Of a DNA stretch of 64,000 bases, positions 43,721 to 53,362 are shown in pieces. Position 1 is the first letter of the stretch, and every line of letters starts with the position of its first letter. The notes under the pieces are model-generated. The model saw nothing but the letters and a program-made list of their open reading frames with translations. It was not told the origin of the DNA and did not search any database. The stretch is from FEB-22 sp003105195 (GTDB taxonomy: Bacteria > Pseudomonadota > Alphaproteobacteria > Rhizobiales > Xanthobacteraceae), in the NCBI GenBank assembly GCA_027493405.1, contig JAOSKV010000048.1, positions 1 to 64,000 of the forward strand, given 5' to 3'. Both the position numbers and the translations under genes were made by a program.

Positions 43721-45382
43721 ATGGCGAGCGAGCTTGCGCAATCGACCGAGGCGGCGCGCCGGAAGCCGGCCTTGAGCATTCGGGCGCGGCTCCTGGTGCT
43801 CGCCCTGCTGGCGGTCGCTCCGCTGATGCTCGACCGCATCCGCCTGCACGAGACGCTGCGCAGCGAGCGCGTGAAGGCGGCTCACAAGGACGTGATGGCC
43901 CTGGTCCGACAGGGCGCGGACGCGCAGCGCGAGGTCGTCATCGCGGCCCGTTCGATCATGCAGGTCGTCGCGCGGGCGCGCTCGTTGTTCGCCTCGACCG
44001 GCGAAAGCTGCAACCGCTTCCTGGTCGAGACGGCCGCCGGCGCCCCCTGGATCACGAGCCTCGCGATCGTGGGCGTCGGGGGCCGCATCGCCTGTGCGAC
44101 CGCGCCGCAAGTAGTCGGCCTGGACATGTCCGACAGGCCCTATTTCCAGGAGGCACTGCGCACCGGCAAGTTCGTGCTGAGCGAATACCTGGTGAGCCGC
44201 CAGAACGGCGGACCCGGCATCGTCGCGGCGATCCGCAGCGACGGCGGCGAGGCTGCCTTCGACGGCGTGATCACGGCCGGCATCGACCTTCAGTGGATGG
44301 GACGCGTCGCGGCGGCCGCGGCCCGTCGACCCGGCTCGCTCACCGTCATCGTCGATGCGTCTGGCGCCGTGATTGCGGCTCATCCCGAGCCCGACCAATG
44401 GCTCGCGCGCAAGCTCAGCGCCGATCCGCTCCTCGGCAGCATGCTCGCCCGCGATTCCGGCACCGTCACGCTCCCCGGTCCCGACGGCGTGCGCCGAATC
44501 TTCGGGTTCCTGCGGCTCCCGGGCCTCGATGCGCGCCTCGCGGTCGGCCTCGACGAGCGCGGCGTGCTCGGCCGGGTCGAGCGCGAGATGCGGCTCGCCT
44601 ATGTGCAGTTCGCTGTCGTCTGCCTCTTCGTTCTGGCCGGTGTCTGGTGGGGCGGTGATCGCATGGTCGTGCAGCCGATCCATCAGCTGGCGCGGACCGC
44701 CGCGCGCATCGGCCGCGGCAATCTCGACGCGCGCGCCTCGACCACGGCATGGGCCGCCGAGTTCGCGCCGCTCGCCGCGGCGCTCGACGACATGGCGCGG
44801 CGCTTGGCCGCCCGCGAGCACGAGTTGCAGGTCGCCAACCGCCACCTCGAGACGCTGACGCGGATCGACAGTCTCTCGGGACTCGCCAACCGGCGCGCCT
44901 TCGACGAGCGGCTCGAGGCCGAATGGCGCAGCGCGAGCACGCAGGCCCGCCCGATCGCGTTGCTGATGATCGACGTCGATCATTTCAAGGCGTTCAACGA
45001 CACTTACGGGCACATCGAGGGCGATGCCTGCCTGCGCACGGTTGGCGCGGCGCTGGCGGCGGTCGCGGCCGAACGCGGTGCCCTCGTCGCGCGTTATGGC
45101 GGCGAGGAATTCGCGGTCCTGCTGCGCGATATCGGCAACGATGCCGCCGTCGCGCTCGGTGAGTGCCTGCGCGGCGCGGTCCATGGTCTCGATCTACCGC
45201 ACGTCGCCTCGCCCTCCGGGCGGGTCACGATCAGCATCGGCGTGGCGGCGTTCGTGCCCTCGCCGGGCGAGGGTGCCGGGACCCTGCTGGCGGCAGCGGA
45301 CGCGGCGCTCTATGGCGCCAAGCACCGCGGACGCAATCTGGTCGTCGCCCATGCGCCGGTGGAGCTCCTCGCCGCGGGATGA
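43721..45382 (+). CDS. membrane diguanylate cyclase with Cache-type sensor, HAMP and GGDEF
   Basis: A 553-residue cyclase making c-di-GMP. It has TM1 at about 24-40 (RARLLVLALLAVAPLML), a periplasmic Cache-like sensor (about 45-285; DMSDRPYFQEALRTGKFVLSEYLVSR is a typical sCache/dCache segment), TM2 (about 290-310), a HAMP linker (VVQPIHQLARTAARIGRGNLDAR) and a GGDEF domain. The active motif is RYGGEEFAVLL at about 460, so it should be active. The inhibitory I-site RxxD seen five residues before is RGAL here, so product inhibition is probably lost. The ligand of the sensor is unknown. It diverges from yggS. Confidence 0.93.
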   Translation: MASELAQSTEAARRKPALSIRARLLVLALLAVAPLMLDRIRLHETLRSERVKAAHKDVMALVRQGADAQREVVIAARSIMQVVARARSLFASTGESCNRFLVETAAGAPWITSLAIVGVGGRIACATAPQVVGLDMSDRPYFQEALRTGKFVLSEYLVSRQNGGPGIVAAIRSDGGEAAFDGVITAGIDLQWMGRVAAAAARRPGSLTVIVDASGAVIAAHPEPDQWLARKLSADPLLGSMLARDSGTVTLPGPDGVRRIFGFLRLPGLDARLAVGLDERGVLGRVEREMRLAYVQFAVVCLFVLAGVWWGGDRMVVQPIHQLARTAARIGRGNLDARASTTAWAAEFAPLAAALDDMARRLAAREHELQVANRHLETLTRIDSLSGLANRRAFDERLEAEWRSASTQARPIALLMIDVDHFKAFNDTYGHIEGDACLRTVGAALAAVAAERGALVARYGGEEFAVLLRDIGNDAAVALGECLRGAVHGLDLPHVASPSGRVTISIGVAAFVPSPGEGAGTLLAAADAALYGAKHRGRNLVVAHAPVELLAAG

Positions 45383-45505
45383 CGGGCTGCGGCCACCCAG
45401 CCGCGGGCGGACGCAATACAGGCTTGCGCGGCGGCGACTGGAGCCGCGGGCGTCCGGATGCTACCAGCTTCGGGTATTTCCGCGGGTGGCAGGGAACCGG
45501 GCCCC

Positions 45506-46732
45506 ATGCACGCCAGACAGGACGAGATCGACGCGCGCGCCGCCTGGCTGCGCCTCGCGCTGTCGCTGGTCGTCGGCAGCATCGGCAGCATCGGCATGTG
45601 GTCCTTCGTCGTGGCCCTGCCGGCCGTGCAGTCGGAATTCGGCGTCACGCGCGCCGAGGCCTCGCTACCCTATACGCTCACCATGGTCGGCTTCGCGGCG
45701 GGCGGCGTGTTCATGGGGCGCCTCGCGGATCGCTTCGGCATCGTGCCGCCGATCATCGTGGGCGCCGTCTGCCTCTGCCTCGGCTACGTGGTCTCGGGGC
45801 TCGCGCCGGGTCTCTGGTGGCTCGCGGCCGGGCACCTGATCATCGGCATCGGCACCTCGGCGAGCTTCGGACCGCTGCTGGCGGACATCTCGTTCTGGTT
45901 TGCGCGCCGGCGCGGAATCGCGATCGCGATCTGCTCGTCGGGCAACTATATCGCGGGCACGATCTGGCCGCCGATCATCCAATACTTCGTGTCCAGCGCG
46001 GGCTGGCGGCCGACCCATATCGGAATCGGTCTCTTCTGCATCGCCACCAATCTCGCATTCGTCTGGGGTCTCGCTCGGCGTGCGCCGGCGCATGGGATCG
46101 ACCTGGCCGGCGCGGCTCTGCCGACATCCTACGGCATTCCGGGACTCAGGCCCGGCACGCTGCAAGGTCTTCTCGCCGTGGCGGCGCTCGCCTGCTGTGT
46201 CGCAATGGCGATGCCGCAGGTCCACATCGTCGCCTATTGCAGCGATCTCGGCTACGGCGTCGCGCGCGGCGCCGAGATGCTTTCCCTGATGCTCGCCTTC
46301 GGCATCGTCAGCCGCATCGGCTCCGGCTACATCGCGGATCGCATCGGCGGTCTGCCGGCCCTGCTCCTGGGCTCTATGCTGCAGGCCGTGGCGCTGATGC
46401 TTTATGCGATGTTCGACGGGCTCGTCTCGCTCTACGTGATCTCGGCCCTGTTCGGCCTGTTCCAGGGCGGCATCGTGCCGATGTACGCCGTGACGGTCCG
46501 CGAGTATTTCGCGCCGCGCGAGGCGGCGACCCGCCTCGGGGTTATTCTGATGCTGTCGCTCGCCGGCATGGCTCTGGGCGGCTGGATATCGGGCGTGATC
46601 TTCGATCTCACGGGATCCTATCGCACCGCCTTCTTCAACGGCATGTTGTGGAACCTGCTGAATATCGCGATCGTGATGTGGCTCCTGGTCCGCAGCGGCT
46701 GGTGGTCGCGGCTTGGCCTCGCGCGCGCGTGA
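45506..46732 (+). CDS. MFS transporter
   Basis: A 408-residue MFS carrier with 12 hydrophobic segments. The TM2-3 loop signature is GGVFMGRLADRFGIVPPII, and the second half has GSGYIADRIGGLPALLLGS at the matching place. The N-terminal TM1 region SIGSIGMWSFVVALPAVQSEFGV resembles the monocarboxylate/OFA-like carriers; the substrate is not known. The ATG at 45506 has AGGGA upstream and follows the diguanylate cyclase by 123 bases on the same strand. Confidence 0.88.
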   Translation: MHARQDEIDARAAWLRLALSLVVGSIGSIGMWSFVVALPAVQSEFGVTRAEASLPYTLTMVGFAAGGVFMGRLADRFGIVPPIIVGAVCLCLGYVVSGLAPGLWWLAAGHLIIGIGTSASFGPLLADISFWFARRRGIAIAICSSGNYIAGTIWPPIIQYFVSSAGWRPTHIGIGLFCIATNLAFVWGLARRAPAHGIDLAGAALPTSYGIPGLRPGTLQGLLAVAALACCVAMAMPQVHIVAYCSDLGYGVARGAEMLSLMLAFGIVSRIGSGYIADRIGGLPALLLGSMLQAVALMLYAMFDGLVSLYVISALFGLFQGGIVPMYAVTVREYFAPREAATRLGVILMLSLAGMALGGWISGVIFDLTGSYRTAFFNGMLWNLLNIAIVMWLLVRSGWWSRLGLARA

Positions 46733-46861
46733 GTCCCCGGGCGCGACCCGATCCGCGGCCGGCGTCGATTGCATCGAAACCGATCCATCCGCTTAAGGTC
46801 CTGGCAAGGCCACCTGGGTATTCGAGTGTCCCGCATTCGCGCCAATGCATGATCTCGAGCC

Positions 46862-47251
46862 ATGACCAAGCAGAGTGCCAGGACTCTTCACAGGCGAACG
46901 TGGCGCGTGGGTCACGTCGTGACGGCATGCCTTGGTCTCGGTTCGATCTTTGCGGTCGGCTTCTATGTCGCCGCCGCGACCCGGACGACCACCGGGGCAG
47001 CCGGGTCATTCGGCCCGCCGGCGCCGGTGAGTGCCGCACAGGTGGGCCTGCGCACGGCCACGATCTGGCTCGCCCCCGATCCCAACGACCAGTGCCGGCA
47101 GCTGATCTTCGACAATCTCGAGGGCTCGATACGCGACCAGGGTCGCATCCACTGCAACGACACGTTCTCGCAGCCGGGTGCCGGCAGTGCCCGCGACGGC
47201 GTGGCGGGCCAGCACATGCAATCGGTCCGCCAGGGATTCACGCGCCGCTGA
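46862..47251 (+). CDS. small single-pass membrane protein of unknown function
   Basis: A 129-residue protein with an N-terminal basic stretch and one hydrophobic segment (VGHVVTACLGLGSIFAVGFYVA, about 16-38). The outer part contains two Cys about 25 residues apart (DQCRQLIFDN and GRIHCNDTF), which could pair in the periplasm. I do not recognise a domain. It is followed by a 166-base gap with an extragenic palindrome and then a cytochrome c gene. Confidence 0.55.
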   Translation: MTKQSARTLHRRTWRVGHVVTACLGLGSIFAVGFYVAAATRTTTGAAGSFGPPAPVSAAQVGLRTATIWLAPDPNDQCRQLIFDNLEGSIRDQGRIHCNDTFSQPGAGSARDGVAGQHMQSVRQGFTRR

Positions 47252-47333
47252 AGCATTTCCGCCGAGCTGGCCACCACCCGGCCCTGTGGGCCGGGAAACC
47301 TGCGCCCACATGCGCTACACTGCGGGTCCGCCG

Positions 47334-47382
47334 GAGCATTTTCCGCCGAAGCGGGCACCGGTTCGGCGGAAACAATGCGACA
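47334..47382. repeat. extragenic palindromic repeat, copy 3
   Basis: A 49-base element with core CCGAAGCGGGCACCGGTTCGG and arms TTTTCCGCC / GGCGGAAA, just before the cytochrome c gene. A partial copy of one arm (GAAGCATTTCCGCCGA) occurs at 47252-47268. It is the same family as the elements at 12457 and 31263. Confidence 0.7.
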
Positions 47383-47417
47383 GCATTGGAGCACGCGGCA
47401 GAACGCGAGGGTGAAGC

Positions 47418-47741
47418 ATGGGACGCGTTGGTCTCGCAAGCGTGAGTGCGTTTCTGATGGTGACTGGCGCAGTCGCCCAGGAGGGCGGCGACCCGCGGCA
47501 GGGGCAAGAGGTCGCCAGGCAGGTCTGCGCGCGGTGTCATGCCGTCGGCAAAGGCGAGGGTTCCTCGCCGGTGGGGAATGCCCCGACCTTCGAGACCATC
47601 GCCCGGACCCCCGGCATGAGCCCGCTCGCCCTGACGGTCGCCTTGCGCAGCTCGCATGAGACCATGCCCAACCTCGTGCTGGCGCCGGACGAGCACAACG
47701 ACGTCGTCGCCTACATTCTCAGCCTGAAGGGCGGCGGCTGA
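47418..47741 (+). CDS. small c-type cytochrome
   Basis: A 107-residue class I cytochrome c. It has a cleavable signal peptide (ending AVAQEGG) and one haem-binding motif CARCH (C37, C40, H41). The axial Met ligand is probably in HETMPNLVLAPDEHNDVVAYI. It is periplasmic and likely donates electrons to a terminal oxidase or a periplasmic dehydrogenase; no partner gene is adjacent. Strongly typical of small alphaproteobacterial cytochromes with the late motif DVVAYILSL. Confidence 0.92.
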   Translation: MGRVGLASVSAFLMVTGAVAQEGGDPRQGQEVARQVCARCHAVGKGEGSSPVGNAPTFETIARTPGMSPLALTVALRSSHETMPNLVLAPDEHNDVVAYILSLKGGG

Positions 47742-47884
47742 GCCGCCGACCTCGGAAGTCCCCTCTCGGCGTTCGCCCACTGGAGCGCGCCGACCCGGCG
47801 ATTCGGGCTGCCCCGTTGACCCCTCCGGCCTTTCATGGCCTAAGTCCGGCCCGTCCAAGGGCCGCCGGAACGTGTTGATTTGTC

Positions 47885-50509
47885 ATGACTGCTGACCGTT
47901 ACAATGCCCGCGAGGCGGAGCCGCGCTGGCAGAAGGTGTGGGACAAGCGCGGGATCTTCCGCACCCGCAACGACGACCCGCGGCCCAAATATTACGTGCT
48001 CGAGATGTTCCCCTATCCGTCGGGGCGCATCCACATGGGGCATGTGCGCAACTACACCATGGGCGACGTGCTGGCGCGCCACATGCGCGCCAAGGGCTAC
48101 AACGTGCTGCATCCCATGGGCTGGGACGCCTTCGGCATGCCGGCCGAGAATGCCGCCATGGAGCGCAAGGTCCATCCGAAAGCCTGGACCTACGAGAATA
48201 TCGGCACCATGAAGAAGCAGCTCCAGTCCATGGGGCTCTCGCTCGACTGGAACCGCGAGCTCGCGACCTGCGACCCGGCCTACTACAAGCACCAGCAGAA
48301 GATGTTTCTCGACTTCCTCGCGGCGGGGCTGGTCGAGCGCAGGCAGTCGAAGGTGAACTGGGATCCCGTCGATCAGACCGTGCTCGCCAACGAGCAGGTG
48401 ATCGACGGCCGCGGCTGGCGCTCCAATGCGCTGGTGGAGCAGCGCGAGCTGACGCAGTGGTTCTTCAGGATCACGGCCTATTCGGAGGAGCTGCTCGCCG
48501 CCCTCGACACCCTCGAGCGCTGGCCCGAGAAAGTGCGCCTCATGCAGCGCAACTGGATCGGCCGCTCGGAAGGGCTGCTGGTGCGCTTCGCCCTCGATTC
48601 CGCCACCACGCCGAGCCGCGAGACCGAGCTCAAGATCTTCACCACCCGCCACGACACCCTGTTCGGCGCGCGCTTCATGGCGATCGCGCCCGACCATCCG
48701 CTGGCGACCGCGGCCGCGCGGAAGGATCCGGCGCTCGCCGCCTTCATCGCCGAGTGCAAGCGCCACGGCACCGCCCAGGAGATCGTCGAGACCGCTGAGA
48801 AGAAGGGCTACGACACCGGCATCAAGGCCATCCACCCGTTCGACCCGAGCTGGAAGCTGCCGGTCTATGTGGCGAACTTCATTCTCATGGACTACGGCAC
48901 CGGCGCGATCTTCGGCTGCCCGGCGCACGACCAGCGCGATCTCGACTTCGTCAACCGGTACGGGCTCGGCGTGACGCCCGTGGTCTGTCCCGCGGACGTG
49001 GATCCCGCGAGCTTCGTGGTCACGGATACGGCCTATGACGGCGACGGCCGCATGATCAATTCACGCTTCCTCGACGGGATGTCGGTGCCGGAGGCGAAGG
49101 AGGAGGTCGCGCGGCGGCTCGAAGGCGAGCGGCGCGGCAACGCCCCGGTGGGCGAGCGGCAAGTGAACTTCCGGCTGCGCGACTGGGGCATCTCGCGCCA
49201 GCGCTACTGGGGGTGCCCGATTCCGGTGGTCCACTGCGAGGCCTGCGGCGTGGTGCCGGTGCCCGAGAAGGATCTCCCCGTGGTGCTGCCCGAGGACGTC
49301 ACCTTCGACCGTCCCGGCAATCCGCTGGACCGGCATCCGACCTGGAAGCACGTCGCCTGCCCGGAATGCGGCAAGCCGGCCCGGCGCGAGACCGACACCA
49401 TGGACACCTTCGTGGATTCGTCCTGGTATTTCGTGCGCTTCACCGATCCCTGGAATGCGGACGCGCCCACGGACCGCGCCGCGGCCGACGCCTGGCTGCC
49501 CGTCGACCAGTATATCGGCGGCATCGAGCACGCGATCCTTCACCTGCTCTACAGCCGCTTCTTCACCCGCGCCATGCGGGCGACCCGCCATGTCGGCCTG
49601 GACGAGCCATTTGCGGGCCTGTTCACCCAGGGCATGGTCGTCCACGAGACCTACCAGCGGCAGGACGGCAGCTACGCGATGCCGGCCGAGGTGAAGATCG
49701 AGGGAGCCGCCGACGCCCGCCGGGCCACCCTGACCGCGACCGGCGAAGAAGTGAAGATCGGTTCGATCGAGAAGATGTCGAAGTCGAAGCGCAACACGGT
49801 CGACCCCGACGACATCATCGGCAGCTACGGGGCCGACGTGGCGCGCTGGTTCATGCTCTCCGATTCCCCGCCCGAGCGTGACGTGATCTGGACCGAGGAA
49901 GGCGTGCAGGGCGCCTGGCGCTTCGTGCAGCGGCTGTGGCGCCTGGTGCAGGAAGCGGTCGCAGCCTGCGGCGAGACGACCGGTGTCGCCGGGGACGACT
50001 CGGCCGCCCTCGCGATCCGCAAGGCCGCACACCGGGCGCTCGCCAATGTCTCCGAGGACATTGCCAAGCTGCGCTTCAATCGTTGCGTCGCCCATGTCTA
50101 CGAGCTGTCCAACGCGCTGCAGGCGGGTCTCGCGAGCGCGAAGGGCCGGGGCGCGAGCCCCGACACACGGGTGGCCCTGCGCGAGGCTACCGAGATCCTG
50201 GTGCAGCTGTTCCAGCCCATGATGCCTCATCTCGCCGAGGAGTGCTGGGCGGCGCTCGGCCACGATAGGCTCGCGGCCGAGGCGCCGTGGCCGCAGGCGG
50301 ACGCGACGCTGCTGACGGAGGAGACGCTGACCCTGCCCGTGCAGGTCAACGGCAAGAAGCGCGCCGACGTGACGGTTCCCCGCGATGCGGCCAATTCCGA
50401 CATCGAGGCCGCCGTGCTACAACTCGACGCCGTCCGCCGCGCGCTGGACGGCAAGGCGCCGAAGAAGATCATCGTCGTGCCGCAGAGGATCGTGAATGTG
50501 GTCGCTTAA
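47885..50509 (+). CDS. leuS: leucyl-tRNA synthetase
   Basis: LeuRS, 874 residues, charges tRNA(Leu) with leucine. The class I HIGH motif is GRIHMGHVRNYTMGD (about residue 50) and the KMSKS motif is IEKMSKSKRNTVDP (about residue 631). The CP1 editing domain (about 220-420) contains FTTRHDTLFGARFM and GTGAIFGCPAHDQRD, both typical of active editing sites. The zinc-type cluster regions CEACGVVPV and CPECGKPA are present. The C-terminus overlaps the lptE start by 14 bases, an arrangement common in alphaproteobacteria. Confidence 0.97.
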   Translation: MTADRYNAREAEPRWQKVWDKRGIFRTRNDDPRPKYYVLEMFPYPSGRIHMGHVRNYTMGDVLARHMRAKGYNVLHPMGWDAFGMPAENAAMERKVHPKAWTYENIGTMKKQLQSMGLSLDWNRELATCDPAYYKHQQKMFLDFLAAGLVERRQSKVNWDPVDQTVLANEQVIDGRGWRSNALVEQRELTQWFFRITAYSEELLAALDTLERWPEKVRLMQRNWIGRSEGLLVRFALDSATTPSRETELKIFTTRHDTLFGARFMAIAPDHPLATAAARKDPALAAFIAECKRHGTAQEIVETAEKKGYDTGIKAIHPFDPSWKLPVYVANFILMDYGTGAIFGCPAHDQRDLDFVNRYGLGVTPVVCPADVDPASFVVTDTAYDGDGRMINSRFLDGMSVPEAKEEVARRLEGERRGNAPVGERQVNFRLRDWGISRQRYWGCPIPVVHCEACGVVPVPEKDLPVVLPEDVTFDRPGNPLDRHPTWKHVACPECGKPARRETDTMDTFVDSSWYFVRFTDPWNADAPTDRAAADAWLPVDQYIGGIEHAILHLLYSRFFTRAMRATRHVGLDEPFAGLFTQGMVVHETYQRQDGSYAMPAEVKIEGAADARRATLTATGEEVKIGSIEKMSKSKRNTVDPDDIIGSYGADVARWFMLSDSPPERDVIWTEEGVQGAWRFVQRLWRLVQEAVAACGETTGVAGDDSAALAIRKAAHRALANVSEDIAKLRFNRCVAHVYELSNALQAGLASAKGRGASPDTRVALREATEILVQLFQPMMPHLAEECWAALGHDRLAAEAPWPQADATLLTEETLTLPVQVNGKKRADVTVPRDAANSDIEAAVLQLDAVRRALDGKAPKKIIVVPQRIVNVVA

Positions 50510-51056
50510 CGAGCGCTTCCGTCACCTCGCGCGTTTCGCGTTGCTCGCGTTGCTCGCGGCCGCGACGGCCGGCTGCTTCCAGCCGATGCACGCCACCGTT
50601 CCGGTGACGGGAGCCCCGAGCTTGCGCGACGCCCTCGCGGGGGTCGAGATCGCGCAGATCCAGGCGCCCAAGGGCACGCCGCAGGAGCGGATCGCGGTGG
50701 AATTGCGTGATGCCTTGCTGTTCGGACTGACGGGCGGCGGGGGCAGCGCGCCGCCGACGCATCGCCTGGTCGTGAGGATTTCGCTGCGGACCACGCCGAT
50801 CACCGTGGACGTGACGTCAGGCCGTGCCGAGGTCGAGGTCACCGGCATCGATGCGACCTACCAGCTGACCAACCTGGCGACCGGCAAGGAGGCGCTCAAG
50901 GGCCAGACCTTCGCCCGCGTCACATCCGAGATTCCGGGCCAGCAGCAGCGTTTTGCCCGCGTGCGCGCCCAGCGTGATGCGGAGGAGCGGGCCGCGCGCG
51001 TGATCGCCGATCACATTCGCCTGCGGCTCGCCTCGGCGCTCGTCGCCGGCACCTGA
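50496..51056 (+). CDS. lptE: LPS-assembly lipoprotein LptE
   Basis: A 186-residue lipoprotein that plugs the LptD barrel in the outer membrane. The lipobox is ATAGC at about residue 25 after a hydrophobic stretch (FALLALLAAATAGC). The mature part has FQPMHATVP and the fold-typical LRDALAGVEIAQIQAP, plus an antiparallel beta strand set (VRISLRTTPITVDVTSG). LptE families diverge strongly in alphaproteobacteria, but the leuS-lptE-holA order supports the call. It overlaps leuS and is followed after 50 bases by holA. Confidence 0.88.
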   Translation: MWSLNERFRHLARFALLALLAAATAGCFQPMHATVPVTGAPSLRDALAGVEIAQIQAPKGTPQERIAVELRDALLFGLTGGGGSAPPTHRLVVRISLRTTPITVDVTSGRAEVEVTGIDATYQLTNLATGKEALKGQTFARVTSEIPGQQQRFARVRAQRDAEERAARVIADHIRLRLASALVAGT

Positions 51057-51106
51057 GCGGCGGAACACGGGCGTGACCCGGCCGACACCCGCGAGGCCCT
51101 GACCCC

Positions 51107-52129
51107 ATGGTCGCGCTCAAGGGCGCGGAGATCGAGGGCTTCGTGGCGCGTCCCGACCCGGCGCACCCGATCGTGCTGCTGTTCGGCCCCGACGGCGGCC
51201 TCGTGAGCGAGCGCGCCGAGGCGATCGTCAAGGCTTCGGTGGACGATCCTTCCGATCCCTTCGCGCTCGTGCGTCTCGACGGCGAGCTGCTTGTCCAGGA
51301 TCCGGCCCGCCTGGTCGACGAGGCGGGCACCATCGGCCTGTTCGGGGGACGGCGCGCGATCTGGGTGAAGGCCGGCGGCCGCAACATCGTGCCAGCCGTG
51401 GAGGCTGTGCTCGACGCCAGGCTGGTCGATTGCCGCGTCGTCATCGAGGCGGGCGACTTGCGGCGCGGCACGGGCCTGCGGGCCTTGTGCGAGAAGGCCC
51501 GCATGGCCGCCGCCATTCCCTGCTACAGCGACAGCGAGCGCGACCTCGCCCGGCTGGTCGACGACGAGGTCCGCGCCAACGGACTCGCGATCGCGCCCGA
51601 TGCGCGCGCTGCTCTCGTTGCTCTCCTCGGCGGCGACCGGCGGGCGTCCCGCGCCGAGCTCCGCAAGCTGACGCTTTATGCGGCCGGCAGCCCACGCGTC
51701 GAGCTCGAGGATGTCGTCGCCGTGGTGGCCGACGCCTCGGCACTCGCCCTCGACGGGATCATCGACGCGGCCTTTGCGGGCCGGCCCGGCGATGTCGAGA
51801 CCCAGTTCGCCAAGGCGCGCGCCGCCGGGACCGCCGCCTCCACCATCGTCGGGGCGGCCCTGCGCCAGGTCGAGAAGCTGCATGCGATCCGTCTCGCCAT
51901 CGAGAGCGGTGTCGCGGATGCATTGGACCGCATGGACCCGACCTTGCATTTTCGCCGCAAGCCCCTGGTCGAGGCGGCGCTGCGCAGCTGGACCGCGGAG
52001 CGGCTGGCGCGGGCCATGAGCCAGCTCGCGGAGGCGGAGCTCGAGACGCGCCGCCAAGCCGATCTTGCCGAGGCGATCGCGCAGCGCACCTTGCTTTCGA
52101 TTGCCACGGCAGGTCGGCGCAAGGCGTGA
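51107..52129 (+). CDS. holA: DNA polymerase III delta subunit
   Basis: The clamp-loader delta subunit opens the beta clamp. The 340-residue protein has the delta-type N-terminal ATPase-like region starting VLLFGPDGGLVSERAEAI and the segment DGELLVQDPARLVDEAGTIGLFGGRRAIWV. The C-terminal part includes FAGRPGDVETQFAKARAAGTAASTIVGAALRQVEKLH, matching the third domain of delta. Length agrees. It follows lptE; the order leuS-lptE-holA-parB-parA is conserved near origins in this class. Confidence 0.93.
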   Translation: MVALKGAEIEGFVARPDPAHPIVLLFGPDGGLVSERAEAIVKASVDDPSDPFALVRLDGELLVQDPARLVDEAGTIGLFGGRRAIWVKAGGRNIVPAVEAVLDARLVDCRVVIEAGDLRRGTGLRALCEKARMAAAIPCYSDSERDLARLVDDEVRANGLAIAPDARAALVALLGGDRRASRAELRKLTLYAAGSPRVELEDVVAVVADASALALDGIIDAAFAGRPGDVETQFAKARAAGTAASTIVGAALRQVEKLHAIRLAIESGVADALDRMDPTLHFRRKPLVEAALRSWTAERLARAMSQLAEAELETRRQADLAEAIAQRTLLSIATAGRRKA

Positions 52130-52353
52130 TGTCCTCTCGAGGGCTCGCTGGCAGCCTCGAGAACAGCGCAATCGAATGAGTTGGGACTTGGGATCGTGCC
52201 CCGCGAGCCGTCAGCACCCGCGGCAGACGCGGTGCCGCAGGCCTCGACTGCGCCGAAGCTGCACAGTGCCAGACATCTCGGCATCAGGGACACCGGAACG
52301 TGCCACCGCGCCGTCACGGTGCTCCTGTCATCCCCTCCGCCTTGACCTCGGCG

Positions 52354-53236
52354 TCACTGGCCCTGCTCGAGCCGACGGATCACCTCGTCGAGCTGTTCCA
52401 GGCTCTTGTACCTGATCTTGAGCTGGCCGCCATGGCCGCGATGCTCGATCGAGACCGCAAGACCGAGCGCGTCCGAGAGGCGCTTCTCCAACGCGCGGGT
52501 GTCGGCGTCCTTGGCGAGGCGCGGGCGCGGCTTGGCGGCCTTGCCGGCCTTTTTCGGCTTGCTCCTGCGCCAGGGCCTCGACCTGGCGGACATTGAGGCC
52601 CTGCTCGACGATCGCGCGGGCCGCCGCCTCCGGATCCGGCTGGGACAGCAGGGCGCGCGCATGGCCGGCCGAGAGCTGACCGTCGTTGAGATAGGCCTTC
52701 ACCGTCTCCGGGAGCCGCAGCAGGCGCACCGTGTTGGCGACGTGGCTCCGGCTCTTGCCCACGATCCGGGCGATCTCGTCCTGGCCGTGCCCGAACTCGT
52801 CGGCGAGCGCCTGGTAGCCCATCGCCTCCTCCAGCGGGTTGAGATCGGTGCGCTGGACGTTCTCGATGATTGCGAGCTCGAGCGCCTCGCGGTCGCTGAC
52901 CTCGAGCAGGACGATCGGCACGTCGTGCACGCCGGCGCGTTGCGCCGCGCGCCAGCGGCGCTCGCCCGCGATGATCTCGTATTGATCCATCGCGCCCGCC
53001 ACCGTGCGCACCAGGATCGGCTGGATGATGCCGCGTTCGCGAATCGAGGCCGCCAGCTCCTCGAGCTCGGCCTCCGCGAACACGCGGCGCGGATTGCGCG
53101 GGTTGGGCTTGACGAACTCGATCGGCACGCGCCGCTGGCTGCGCGTGCGCTCGACCGCCGTCGACTCGTCGTCGACGTCGCCGATCAGCGCGGCGAGGCC
53201 GCGCCCCAGTCGCGATCTCGCTGCGTCCTCCGCCAT
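52354..53236 (-). CDS. parB: chromosome-partitioning protein ParB (single-base frameshift)
   Basis: ParB spreads from parS sites and, with ParA, moves the origins. The start is the second ATG of an ATGATG (53239/53236) with AAGGAGG upstream. The CTP-binding N-domain contains AGERRWRAA and ENVQRTDLNPLEEA; the HTH is the region GHGQDEIARIVGKSRSHVANTVRLL. The frame breaks after VRQVEALAQEQAE. Removing one T from the T5 run at 52550-52554 gives EKAGKAAKPRPRLAKDADTRALEKRLSDALG, which leads into a normal C-terminal dimer domain ending EQLDEVIRRLEQGQ. Corrected product is about 293 residues. parA follows 126 bases upstream (minus strand); parS sites are nearby. Confidence 0.9.
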
Positions 53237-53362
53237 CATCGCCTCCTTCGCCGCCACCTCGCGACTCCCTGACTCCGCAACCCGGCATCTTGCACGCGCC
53301 GTTCGCATGCATGGCAGACTCGATTTCCCCGGCGGTGCATGTTCCGACGCGACCTCGCGCGC

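Noticed and set aside
52130..52353. Possible gene or terminator between holA and parB
   Set aside because: Only a weak inverted repeat (CTCGAGG/CCTCGAG at 52136-52161) is seen; no coding sequence.
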